Part shown: positions 19,306 to 26,879 of the stretch, piece after piece
Layout of the letters: each line of letters starts with the position of its first letter
How positions within the stretch are numbered: position 1 is the stretch's first letter
NCBI GenBank assembly: GCA_036377595.1
Contig: DASUYB010000104.1
Coordinates: 35,604 to 99,603, forward strand
Source: Longimicrobium sp.
GTDB taxonomy: Bacteria; Gemmatimonadota; Gemmatimonadetes; Longimicrobiales; Longimicrobiaceae
Length of the DNA stretch: 64,000 nucleotides
Direction: 5' to 3'
Position numbers and translations under genes: made by a program
The notes under the pieces: model-generated
The model's database searches: none
What the model saw: only the letters and a program-made list of their open reading frames with translations
Told to the model about the DNA's origin: nothing

Positions 19306-20187
19306 ATGCAGATCCGCACCCTCGCCGCCGCGGCGCTCGTCGCGCTGCCGGCGTCCACTCTTCTGGTCGCCTGCGACCGTCGCGGAGAGGACACTTCCGA
19401 CCGCCAGAAGATCGAGCAGCGCGCGCTGGAGCGCGACCTCGACATCGCGCTGCGCCCCGACACGCCCGCCGCGCCCGCGCAGATCGCCGACGTGCCGGTG
19501 ACCGCCGAGCCGCCCGCCGCCACCCCGCCGGCGCCCGCGCCCGAGCCGGAGCCCGCGGCGCCCACCCGGCCGCAGCGGCAGACGCGCCGGCCCCCGCCGC
19601 CGCCCGAGCGCGAGCCCGAGCCGGCGCCGGTGGCCGAGGCGCCCGCGCCCGCCGCGCCGCAGTACGTCACGCGCACCGCGGCCGCGGGGCAGACCTTCGC
19701 GGTCAGCTTCGACCGGCAGGTGAGCGCGCGGACGGACGGCGTGGGCTCCACCTTCACCGCAACGCTCACCGACGCGCTGGTGGACGACCTCGGCCGCACG
19801 GTCATCCCCGCCGGGGCCACGGTGACGGGGCGGATCACCAGCGCCGAGCGCGGGCACCTGGGGCTGGCGTTCACCTCCGTCTCCTATGCCGGCGAGCACT
19901 ACCCGATCGACGCCAGCGTGGTGACGAACCCGGTGACGCGGCAGGTGAACCTGGACAGCCGGGGCGAGCGGATCGCCAAGGTGGCCGCGCCGGCCGCCGC
20001 GGGCGCGGTGATCGGGCGCGTGATCGGCCGCAACCGCCGCGGCGCGGTGGTCGGCGCGGTGATCGGCGCCGCCGCCGGTGCCGCCACGGCGGGAGCGACG
20101 GCCACGGTCGACACGGTGGTCGACCCCGGCGCCACGGCCACCATCCGCCTCGACGGCCCCGTCACCGTCCGCCGCCGCGCCGACTGA
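19306..20187 (+). CDS. Pro-rich glycine-zipper lipoprotein
   Basis: 293 residues. ATG 19306 has AGGAG 8 nt upstream and opens a lipoprotein signal with LVAC lipobox (Cys near residue 23). A charged segment is followed by a long Pro/Ala/Glu-rich linker (residues about 60-120), a beta-rich domain (FAVSFDRQVSARTDGVGSTF ... RTVIPAGATVTGRI) and a glycine-zipper stretch (AAAGAVIGRVIGRNRRGAVVGAVIGAAAGAATAG). The plan suggests a periplasmic lipoprotein whose linker spans the cell wall. No enzymatic motif. It ends before a strong hairpin. Confidence 0.8.
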   Translation: MQIRTLAAAALVALPASTLLVACDRRGEDTSDRQKIEQRALERDLDIALRPDTPAAPAQIADVPVTAEPPAATPPAPAPEPEPAAPTRPQRQTRRPPPPPEREPEPAPVAEAPAPAAPQYVTRTAAAGQTFAVSFDRQVSARTDGVGSTFTATLTDALVDDLGRTVIPAGATVTGRITSAERGHLGLAFTSVSYAGEHYPIDASVVTNPVTRQVNLDSRGERIAKVAAPAAAGAVIGRVIGRNRRGAVVGAVIGAAAGAATAGATATVDTVVDPGATATIRLDGPVTVRRRAD

Positions 20188-20221
20188 CGCACGCCGCGGC
20201 GACGGCAGATTGTGGATGCGA

Positions 20222-20252
20222 GCGCCCCCGCCGGCCGAGCCGGCGGGGGCGC
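20222..20252. terminator. Bidirectional terminator hairpin
   Basis: GCGCCCCCGCCGGC pairs with GCCGGCGGGGGCGC around a 3-nt loop, between the convergent lipoprotein and vapC genes. No U-run is obvious. Confidence 0.6.
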
Positions 20253-20288
20253 AATGCTGGTCCTCTCCACGGCACGTGCAAAATCCAT

Positions 20289-20690
20289 CTACAAGGCCTG
20301 GACCTCGAGGCCCCCGATGCGCGCGAACTCGCGTACGTTCGCGGTAGCGATCCGGAAACCGTGCGCGATGCACGTGGCTGCCAGCCAGAGGTCGTGCGTG
20401 CCGATCATGCGCCCCGTGGCCATCTGCTCCGCCCAGATCTGCGCATGGACGCGCGCGACGGCTACGTCTATGTCGACCATCGGGAATTCGCGAAACACCG
20501 CCTCGACGAACGCATTCCGCTTCGCCCGAACGCCCGCGTCCGTCGCCCTCCATACGCCGTGCAGCAGCTCGCTCGCCGTGATCACGGAAAGGAGCAGGGT
20601 ATCGTCGGGATTCGAGCGCAGGGGGTCGAGCACCTCGATCCCCGCACGCTCGGCCCTGATGAAGACGCTCGTATCGATCAGGATTCCCAC
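20289..20690 (-). CDS. vapC: VapC-type PIN-domain toxin
   Basis: 133-residue PIN ribonuclease, the toxin half of a type II toxin-antitoxin pair, which would cleave RNA until bound by the antitoxin. The four acidic positions are visible: Asp in MGILIDTSVFIRAER, Glu in SVITASELLHGV, Asp in GTHDLWLAATCIAHG and the late polar residue in ATANVREFARIGG. Its start overlaps the antitoxin end by 13 nt, so it is translationally coupled. Family length and motif order are complete, so the toxin is probably active. Confidence 0.92.
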   Translation of the reverse strand: MGILIDTSVFIRAERAGIEVLDPLRSNPDDTLLLSVITASELLHGVWRATDAGVRAKRNAFVEAVFREFPMVDIDVAVARVHAQIWAEQMATGRMIGTHDLWLAATCIAHGFRIATANVREFARIGGLEVQAL

Positions 20691-20956
20691 GGATCCCGTA
20701 CGGGAACGGAATTCTGCTCCTCGCGAGCCGCGTCGATATCCCTCCCGAACGCTTCCGCCTCGTCTGCGCCAAGCCGTGGCAACGAGGCAAAGATCTCCGC
20801 GAGCTCGCTGACTCGCCGACCCGTGGGCACGGGCCGAAGCTCGGCAACCGCCTTTCCTCCACGCATCAGCACGAACCGCTCGCCACGATGCGCGACGCGG
20901 TTGATGTAGTCGGAGAAGTTGCGGGCGACGTCCGTGACCGAAGCGCTCTTCGACAT
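20678..20956 (-). CDS. vapB: Phd/YefM-type antitoxin
   Basis: 92 residues. The N-terminus (MSKSASVTDVARNFSDYINR ... GERFVLMRGGKAVAELRPV) is the Phd/YefM DNA-binding fold. The acidic C-terminal part (RLGADEAEAFGRDIDAAREE) is the likely toxin-binding tail. ATG 20956 has AGGAGGA 4 nt upstream. It is the first gene of the operon, directly downstream of a promoter overlapped by ATCAGA repeats, fitting autorepression. Confidence 0.9.
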   Translation of the reverse strand: MSKSASVTDVARNFSDYINRVAHRGERFVLMRGGKAVAELRPVPTGRRVSELAEIFASLPRLGADEAEAFGRDIDAAREEQNSVPVRDPWES

Positions 20957-21006
20957 CAGATCCTCCTCTCGCTAATCAGAATATCAGATTTTCGCTCTGA
21001 TGTCTA
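20955..21006 (-). promoter_or_regulatory. vapBC promoter with overlapping ATCAGA operator repeats
   Basis: Reading the minus strand: -35 TAGACA (21006-21001), 17-bp spacer, -10 TATTCT (20983-20978), then the AGGAGGA ribosome site. The hexamer ATCAGA occurs on the plus strand at 20955, 20975 and 20983, and inverted as TCTGAT at 20996-21001. The inverted pair spans the spacer and touches the -10 box, the expected place for antitoxin binding. Confidence 0.6.
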
Positions 21007-21009
21007 CTG

Positions 21010-21044
21010 AAAAAGCCTCGGGCTCGACCGCGCCCGAGGCTTTT
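21010..21044 (-). terminator. Rho-independent terminator of ispG
   Basis: On the minus strand AAGCCTCGGG pairs with CCCGAGGCTT around a 10-nt loop and is followed by TTTTTC. It separates ispG from the vapBC promoter. Confidence 0.85.
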
Positions 21045-21069
21045 CTCCAGCATATGGCTTCGATGCGCG

Positions 21070-22320
21070 CTACACGCCCGCCGCGACCGGCTCCCGCTGC
21101 CTCGCCGGGTAGTGGCTTTCGACGTAATCGTCCAGGATGCGCTTGAACTCCTCGGCGATGTGGTCGCCGCGGAGGGTGACGGCGTGCTCGCCGTCGACGT
21201 ACACCGGCGCCTTGGGCTCCTCGAAGGTGCCGGGGAGCGAGATCCCCAGGTTCGCGTGCTTCGACTCGCCGGGGCCGTTCACCACGCACCCCATCACCGC
21301 CACCTTCATCTCCTCCACGCCGGGGTGCGTCTCGCGCCACACGGGCATCTGGTCGCGCAGGTAGCCCTGGATCTCCTCGGCCAGCTTCTGGAAGTAGGTC
21401 GACGTGGTCCGGCCGCAGCCGGGGCAGCTGGTGACCTGCGGCGTGAACGAGCGGATCTCCAGCGACTGCAGGATCTGCTGCGCGACGTGCACCTCCTCGG
21501 TCCGGTCGCCGCCCGGCTTCGGGGTGAGGGAGACGCGGATGGTGTCGCCGATCCCCTGCTGCAGGAGGATGGACAGCCCCGCGGTGGAGGCCACGATCCC
21601 CTTCGTCCCCATCCCCGCCTCGGTCAGGCCGAGGTGGAGCGGGTAATCGGAAAGCGGCGCCAGCATCCCGTAGACGGCTACCAGGTCCTGCACGCCGGAG
21701 ACTTTCGCCGACAGGATGATGCGGTCGTGCGGCAGCCCCAGCCGCTCGGCCAGCGCGGCGGAGCGCATGGCGCTTTCCACCATCGCCTGCATCATCACCG
21801 TCTTCGCGTCCTCGCGCTCGGCCTCGGGACGGCGCGCGTTGGCGTCCATCATCTCCGTCAGCAGCGCCTGGTCCAGCGAGCCCCAGTTGACGCCGATGCG
21901 CACCGGCTTCCCGAACTCCAGCGCCTTCTCGATGATGGCGGCGAAGTTCTCGTCGTGCCGCTTCGCCCCCACGTTGCCGGGGTTGATGCGGTACTTGGCC
22001 AGCGCCGCCGCGCAGTCCGGGTACCTGGCCAGCAGGAGGTGGCCGTTGTAGTGGAAGTCGCCCACGATGGGCACGTGCACGCCGCGCTGCGCCAGGAACT
22101 CCACGATGTGGGGGACGGCGCGCGCGGCCTCGTCGTTGTTCACCGTCACGCGCACGATCTGGCTGCCGGCGCGCCAGAGCGCGGCCACCTGGCGGACGGT
22201 GCCCTCGATGTCGGTGGTGTCTGTATTGGTCATCGACTGCACGACCACGGGGTGCGCGCTCCCCACGGGAACGTCGCCCACCCAGGTGGTGACGGTCGGC
22301 CTTCGCTGGATCGGCTGCAT
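21070..22320 (-). CDS. ispG: 4-hydroxy-3-methylbut-2-enyl-diphosphate synthase (IspG/GcpE)
   Basis: Converts MEcPP to HMBPP in the non-mevalonate isoprenoid pathway using a [4Fe-4S] cluster; cytoplasmic. 416 residues, normal for the short bacterial form. The TIM-barrel part shows [32 protein letters not shown] and [10 protein letters not shown]. The C-terminal cluster domain has [20 protein letters not shown] and [17 protein letters not shown] with the cluster cysteines. ATG 22320 ([20 protein letters not shown]) fits homologues. It is monocistronic with its own terminator. Confidence 0.97.
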   Translation of the reverse strand: MQPIQRRPTVTTWVGDVPVGSAHPVVVQSMTNTDTTDIEGTVRQVAALWRAGSQIVRVTVNNDEAARAVPHIVEFLAQRGVHVPIVGDFHYNGHLLLARYPDCAAALAKYRINPGNVGAKRHDENFAAIIEKALEFGKPVRIGVNWGSLDQALLTEMMDANARRPEAEREDAKTVMMQAMVESAMRSAALAERLGLPHDRIILSAKVSGVQDLVAVYGMLAPLSDYPLHLGLTEAGMGTKGIVASTAGLSILLQQGIGDTIRVSLTPKPGGDRTEEVHVAQQILQSLEIRSFTPQVTSCPGCGRTTSTYFQKLAEEIQGYLRDQMPVWRETHPGVEEMKVAVMGCVVNGPGESKHANLGISLPGTFEEPKAPVYVDGEHAVTLRGDHIAEEFKRILDDYVESHYPARQREPVAAGV

Positions 22321-22529
22321 GCGTCTCAGACGGACTGAACGGTGGATCAGGAAGCCATAAATCTAACGCAGATGCGGAGAAGACGGCAATTCGCCGCCGG
22401 CCGGATCGCGATCGGCGGAGAAGGAAGATCGGGCGCGCGCCGTCAGGATCGTTGCTTGTCCGAAGTGGCGCATTATCGTGATCGCCGTCTCCCGATCTCT
22501 CCTTCTCCTCTCTCCGATCTCCTACCCCC

Positions 22530-22853
22530 ATGTCACGACTCTGGCTCGGCGTCCTGTGCGGGATCGTCTACGGCGGGCTGTCCGCGGCGTCGATGATCCC
22601 GCTGAGCTTTCCGGACAAGCGCGCGGCGCTGATCGGCGCCTTCCTGAACCGCTTCGCCATCGGCGCGGTGATCGGGATGGCCGTCGGGGCGCCGCAGGTG
22701 AGCAACGTCCCGCCGTGGGCGCTCGGCCTGGTGATCGGCCTCCTCGTCAGCGCCGCGGACGCGGTGATCACGAAGGCCTACGCGCCGATCCTCGTCCTCG
22801 GCGCGATCGGCGGCGCCGTCATCGGCTACGTGATCGGGCGATGGGGAGCGTGA
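22530..22853 (+). CDS. Small integral membrane protein, hypothetical
   Basis: 107 residues with about four hydrophobic helices rich in Gly/Ala (LGVLCGIVYGGLSAASMIPL, AIGAVIGMAVGA, ALGLVIGLLVSAADAVI, ILVLGAIGGAVIGYVIG). It looks like a compact membrane pore or anchor. No family is recognised. It lies about 100 bp upstream of the PhzF-like gene in the same direction, separated by the 8-bp tandem repeat. Confidence 0.75.
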   Translation: MSRLWLGVLCGIVYGGLSAASMIPLSFPDKRAALIGAFLNRFAIGAVIGMAVGAPQVSNVPPWALGLVIGLLVSAADAVITKAYAPILVLGAIGGAVIGYVIGRWGA

Positions 22854-22892
22854 CCAGGTGATGCCGGCGACCGTGGACGCGCGTATCTTCCC

Positions 22893-22953
22893 CGCACTTT
22901 CGCACTTTCGCACTTTCGCACTTTCGCACTTTCGCACTTTCGCACTTTCGCAC
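22893..22953. repeat. 8-bp tandem repeat (CGCACTTT), 7.6 copies
   Basis: Seven perfect CGCACTTT units plus CGCAC end 5 nt before the start codon of the PhzF-like gene, so they occupy the place of its ribosome-binding site and perhaps its promoter spacer. The unit length is not a multiple of three. Confidence 0.95.
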
Positions 22954-22958
22954 CCGAG

Positions 22959-23750
22959 ATGCCCCAGCCGATCCTCCAGGTCGACGCCTTCGCCGACCGT
23001 CCGTTCGGCGGCAACCCCGCCGCGGTGTGCGTGATGCCCGCCGCGCGCGACGAGGCGTGGATGCAGGACGTGGCAGTGGAGATGAACCTCTCCGCGACGG
23101 CGTTCCTGCACCCGGAGGACGGCGGGTTCCGGCTGCGCTGGTTCACGCCGACGGTGGAGGTGGCGCTCTGCGGGCACGCCACGCTGGCCAGCGCGCACGT
23201 GCTGTGGGAGACGGGCGCGCTGGCGCCGGGCGACGAGGCGCGCTTCCACACGAAGAGCGGCCTCCTCACCTGCCGCCGCGACGACGGGTGGGTCTGGATG
23301 GACTTTCCCGCCCAGCCCGAGCAGGCGTCGGAGCCGATCCCCGGGCTGGCCGAGGCGCTGGGCGTTCCGCTGGTGTACGTGGGCCGCAGCCAATTAGACG
23401 TGCTGGTGGAAGTAGGATCGGAGGATGAAGTGCGCGCGGTGGAGCCGGACCTCCGCGCGCTGCGCGGCGTGCGGACGCGCGGGGTGATCGTCACCGCGCG
23501 CGCGTCGGACGGGGGATACGACTTCGTGTCGCGCTTCTTCGCGCCCGCGGCGGGGCTGGACGAGGACCCGGTGACGGGGTCGGCGCACTGCGTTCTCGCA
23601 CCGTACTGGGCGCGCAGACTCGGCCGCGGCGAGCTGACCGGCTACCAGGCCTCGCGCCGCGGCGGCACCGTGCGCGTACGCGTCGCCGGCGATCGCGTGC
23701 TCCTGGGCGGCCGCGCCGTCACCGTCCTCCGCGGCGAGCTGGCGGACTGA
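22959..23750 (+). CDS. PhzF-family isomerase/epimerase-like protein
   Basis: 263 residues with the two-lobed PhzF fold: N-terminal QVDAFADRPFGGNPAAVCVM, middle RWFTPTVEVALCGHATLASAHVLW, C-terminal DEDPVTGSAHCVLAPYWARRLGR. Family members isomerise metabolites such as DHHA in phenazine synthesis, but no other phenazine gene is present, so this is likely an YddE-type housekeeping homologue. The position usually occupied by the catalytic Glu (NLSETAF) reads MNLSATAF here. No Shine-Dalgarno exists; the start is fused to an 8-bp tandem repeat. Confidence 0.88.
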   Translation: MPQPILQVDAFADRPFGGNPAAVCVMPAARDEAWMQDVAVEMNLSATAFLHPEDGGFRLRWFTPTVEVALCGHATLASAHVLWETGALAPGDEARFHTKSGLLTCRRDDGWVWMDFPAQPEQASEPIPGLAEALGVPLVYVGRSQLDVLVEVGSEDEVRAVEPDLRALRGVRTRGVIVTARASDGGYDFVSRFFAPAAGLDEDPVTGSAHCVLAPYWARRLGRGELTGYQASRRGGTVRVRVAGDRVLLGGRAVTVLRGELAD

Positions 23751-23835
23751 GGGGAAAGAAAGTCCTAAGTCCCAAGTCCTAAGTCCTGAGTGAGTGGGGC
23801 GTTTGCGATCAGGCGTGCACGAAACGCGGATAGAA

Positions 23836-24060
23836 CGTCATCCTGAGGCCGGTCAGACCGTACTTTCGTCGCGGACGATGACGGCAGGCCGAAGGATCTA
23901 TAGCCTGTTGCGGCACACACTTGCGGAGACGCGAGGATGCTTGCCCCGTGTTTCGGCTCGGTACCGCGACGGGCGTTCACGCCGATGCGATAGATCCTTC
24001 GGGCGCCGCGAGCGTTCGTGCGGACGCAGGCATTCGGCGGCGGCGCCCTCAGGATGACGT
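23836..24060. repeat. Large inverted repeat, family E (GTCATCCTGAG / CTCAGGATGAC)
   Basis: Outer arms CGTCATCCTGAG and CTCAGGATGACGT, inner arms CGAAGGATCTATAG and CGATAGATCCTTCGG, around a core of about 80 bp. Just left (23761-23794) lies a tandem AAGTCCTAAGTCC run like family D. The rest of the 618-bp gap before the next gene (24061-24368) shows no supported gene. Confidence 0.75.
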
Positions 24061-24368
24061 CTTCAGGTTAAGGTTCGAAGGACGAGCCCCGGCCGGAATC
24101 GATCCGCCGGGGCTTGCTGCTTCTGCAGAAACCTGCGCTGCCTCGCTTCCGTAGGCCCGCACAATGTGACACACGCGGCGTCCGCATCCGTGGACGCAGG
24201 GCGACCGCCGCCGAGCGCCGATCCCGCGCGCGGTGATCCGCATCTCCATCCAGCGAAAGGAGATGCGATCCCGGCGCGAAATCCGTCCCGCGTGGCGCGG
24301 ATGATCCATGGTGCGGCGGCGACGTCCATCCGCGACGGTCCCGTCATCCCCCCGAGCCGTTTCCGATC

Positions 24369-26567
24369 ATGCTCACCACAGCCGCAACCCTGCTCCTGCT
24401 CACCGGCGCGCCCGCCGACAGCTCGCGCGCGCTCCCCGCGTCCGTCATCGCCAGCGCCTACCAGGACGACGCCGTGGCGCGCGAGCTGGTGCGGCGCGCG
24501 CGAGAATATCGCCGCACCACCGACCGGAGCGTGCGCGCGTACCGGGCGCTGGCGCGGCAGCGGATGGCCGCCGGGCTGCGCACCCCGCTGCGCGAGCGGA
24601 TGCTGGCCTCGCAGGAGCTGGCGGCGCGCATCGACTGGCGCCGCGAGGGGCCGGTGAGCGTCGACATCGTCGGCGCCCGCGCCCGCAACGTGGCCGACGA
24701 GGACGACGACGACAACGACGTGCGCGGCGAGGCGCGCAGCCTGGCCTTCGACCCGGCGGACGACCGAATGCGCATGGGGCTGCTGGGCGGCGAGACCTGG
24801 ATCCGTCACCCGCTGGCCGAGGGAAGCGAGCGCGACTACCGCTTCCGCGCCGGCGACACGCTGACCGTGCGCCTCAGCGGCGGCGAGACGGTGCGCGTGT
24901 ACGAGCTGCGCGTGGAGCCGCGCCGGCTGGACGCGCCGCTTGTGAGCGGGTCGATCTGGCTGGAAGACCGCAGCTACGGCGTCGTCCGCACGCTGCTGCG
25001 CCTGTCGCACTCGCTGATGGAGGAGCTGCGGACGGAGAGCCGCCGCGACTCCGCCGGGCGGCGCCAGGTGAACGTGAGCGCGCAGATCGGCGGCGACAGC
25101 ACGCCCCAGCGCCGGCGCCGCCGCGGCGGGAGCGGGTGGATGGGGATGCTGCCGGACATCCGCATCGACGTGCGCTACGTGACCACCGAATACGGGCTGG
25201 TGCAGGGGAAGTGGTGGATGCCCACGCTCTCGGCGATCGACGCCACGATGACCGCGGGGCCGCTGACCGTGCCCGTCCGCTTCGAGCGCAGCTACTCGCA
25301 GTACGCGGTGGAGGGCGATGCGGCGCCGGGCGCGCTGGCCGCCGCGCCGCCGCGGGCGCAGCGGCCGGACACCCCCGCCGCCTGCCGCGACGGCGGCGAG
25401 TGCCTGTGCGCGGTGGGCGTCTGCCGCGAGGTGGAGGTGCGGATGCCGGCCGACACCACGACGCTCGCCAGCAGCCCCGACCTGCCGCCGCCGCTGGAGC
25501 AGGGCGCGCCGCTCCTCTCCGGCAAGGAGGCCGACCAGCTGGCCGGCGAGCTGCGGCGCGTGGCTAGCGACCCGTGGATCTTCCAGCCGCCGGCGTGGCG
25601 GCGCGCGCCGCTGCTGATGCGCTACAACCGCGTGGAGGGGCTGTCCGTCGGCGTCCGCCAGTCGGGCGACTTCGGCCCCATCGCCGCCGACGGCACGCTG
25701 CGCATTGCCACGGCCACGGGCGAGCCAGACGTGGAGATCGGCGTGCGGCGCGAGACGGCCGAGCGGCGCCTGCGCCTGGCCGGGTACCGGCGCCTGTCCG
25801 CGGCGAATCCGGAGGAGCGGCCGCTGGGGATCGGCAACTCGCTCTCGGCGCTGCTGTGGGGGCGCGACAACGGCGACTACTTCCGCGCCACCGGCGTGGA
25901 GCTGCGCGGCGCGCCGCCGCGCTCGGTGCGGCAGTGGGTGGAGTGGCGCCTGTTCGCCGAGCACCAGGGCCCGGTGCACAACGAGACCGACGCCACGCTG
26001 CGCGGCGTGTTCTCCGACTTCGACTTCCGCCCCAACATCCGCGCCGACCGCGCGGACCAGTTCGGCGCCGCGCTCACCCTGCGGCCATGGGCCGACCGCG
26101 ACGTGCTGGGCGTGCGCTGGGGCACCGCGCTGGGGCTCGACGCCGAGGCCGGCACCTTCCGCTTCGCCCGGCCCTCGCTCACGCTGCGCGGCGCCACGGA
26201 GCTCGGCCGGCTCGCGGTGGCGCTGGAGGGCGCGGCGGGCACCAGTTTCGGCGACGTGCCGGTGCAGTCGCTCTGGCGCCTGGGCGGCGCGGCCACGCTG
26301 CGCGGCTACGACGGCAGCAGCGCGGCGGGCACCGCGTTCTGGCGCGGCCGCGGCGAGCTGGGGATCGGCTCCGGCGCGTTCCGCTACGCCGTGTTCTCCG
26401 ACGTGGGCTGGGCCGGCGCGCGCGACGCCGTTTCCTTCGATCGCCCGCTCTGGTCCGTGGGCGCCGGCGCCAGCGTGCTGGACGGGCTCATCCGCGTCGA
26501 CCTGGCGCGCGCGCTCCGCGAGCCGAAGGGGTGGCGCCTCGAGCTCTACATGGATGCGGCGTTGTAG
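24369..26567 (+). CDS. Outer-membrane protein with Omp85-like C-terminal barrel
   Basis: 732 residues. The first 20 residues are a weak signal peptide. Residues about 20-330 form a soluble domain resembling carboxypeptidase-regulatory/DUF5686-type surface proteins (SGSIWLEDRSYGVVRTLLRL, YVTTEYGLVQGKWWMPTLSA). A Cys-rich spacer (CRDGGECLCAVGVCREVEV) follows. From about residue 400 amphipathic strands run to the C-terminus and include LRGYDGSSAAG, the (V/L)RGY/F signature of the Omp85 superfamily, and a final aromatic-rich strand. It is probably an outer-membrane assembly or transport protein. ATG 24369 has no strong ribosome site. Confidence 0.72.
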   Translation: MLTTAATLLLLTGAPADSSRALPASVIASAYQDDAVARELVRRAREYRRTTDRSVRAYRALARQRMAAGLRTPLRERMLASQELAARIDWRREGPVSVDIVGARARNVADEDDDDNDVRGEARSLAFDPADDRMRMGLLGGETWIRHPLAEGSERDYRFRAGDTLTVRLSGGETVRVYELRVEPRRLDAPLVSGSIWLEDRSYGVVRTLLRLSHSLMEELRTESRRDSAGRRQVNVSAQIGGDSTPQRRRRRGGSGWMGMLPDIRIDVRYVTTEYGLVQGKWWMPTLSAIDATMTAGPLTVPVRFERSYSQYAVEGDAAPGALAAAPPRAQRPDTPAACRDGGECLCAVGVCREVEVRMPADTTTLASSPDLPPPLEQGAPLLSGKEADQLAGELRRVASDPWIFQPPAWRRAPLLMRYNRVEGLSVGVRQSGDFGPIAADGTLRIATATGEPDVEIGVRRETAERRLRLAGYRRLSAANPEERPLGIGNSLSALLWGRDNGDYFRATGVELRGAPPRSVRQWVEWRLFAEHQGPVHNETDATLRGVFSDFDFRPNIRADRADQFGAALTLRPWADRDVLGVRWGTALGLDAEAGTFRFARPSLTLRGATELGRLAVALEGAAGTSFGDVPVQSLWRLGGAATLRGYDGSSAAGTAFWRGRGELGIGSGAFRYAVFSDVGWAGARDAVSFDRPLWSVGAGASVLDGLIRVDLARALREPKGWRLELYMDAAL

Positions 26568-26581
26568 ATCCAAAAAGAATT

Positions 26582-26670
26582 TCACACAGAGGGCACGGAG
26601 GAAAAAGAGAGGCACAGAGAACCAATCGCGGTCCTCTGTGCCTCTCTTTTTCCTCCGTGTCTCCGTGTGA
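26582..26670. repeat. Palindromic intergenic repeat, family A (divergent copy)
   Basis: Arms TCACACAGAGGGCACGGAGG and CCTCCGTGTCTCCGTGTGA, with an inner AAAAAGAGAGGCACAGAG / CTCTGTGCCTCTCTTTTT pairing. It directly follows the Omp85-like gene. The rest of the gap to 26803 contains a short CCTCTCCC/GGGAGAGG hairpin (26770-26793) and no gene. Confidence 0.75.
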
Positions 26671-26803
26671 AAAATAGATCGCCAGAGGATCACGCAGAGT
26701 CAGCAGGGTGAGCAGTTGGACCGCTGCCGCTTCGGAGTGCGCTAAGTTGTTGTTGCAGTGTTGCAGTTACCTCTCCCATCGGTTTGGGAGAGGTCGAAAA
26801 AGT

Positions 26804-26845
26804 GAAGAGCCGTGACGGCAGTTTTGTCACGGCTCTTCGCTTTTT
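26804..26845. terminator. Bidirectional rho-independent terminator
   Basis: GAAGAGCCGTGAC pairs with GTCACGGCTCTTC; T-runs lie on both flanks in the appropriate strand (GCTTTTT to the right, ACTTTTT when read on the minus strand). It serves the convergent Omp85-like and serine-hydrolase genes. Confidence 0.85.
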
Positions 26846-26879
26846 CGGGTGAGGACCCATCCCCGGCTCGGCTCGAATC

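Noticed and set aside
22893..22953. Tandem repeat as a CRISPR array
   Set aside because: The units are 8 bp with no spacers and no cas genes nearby.
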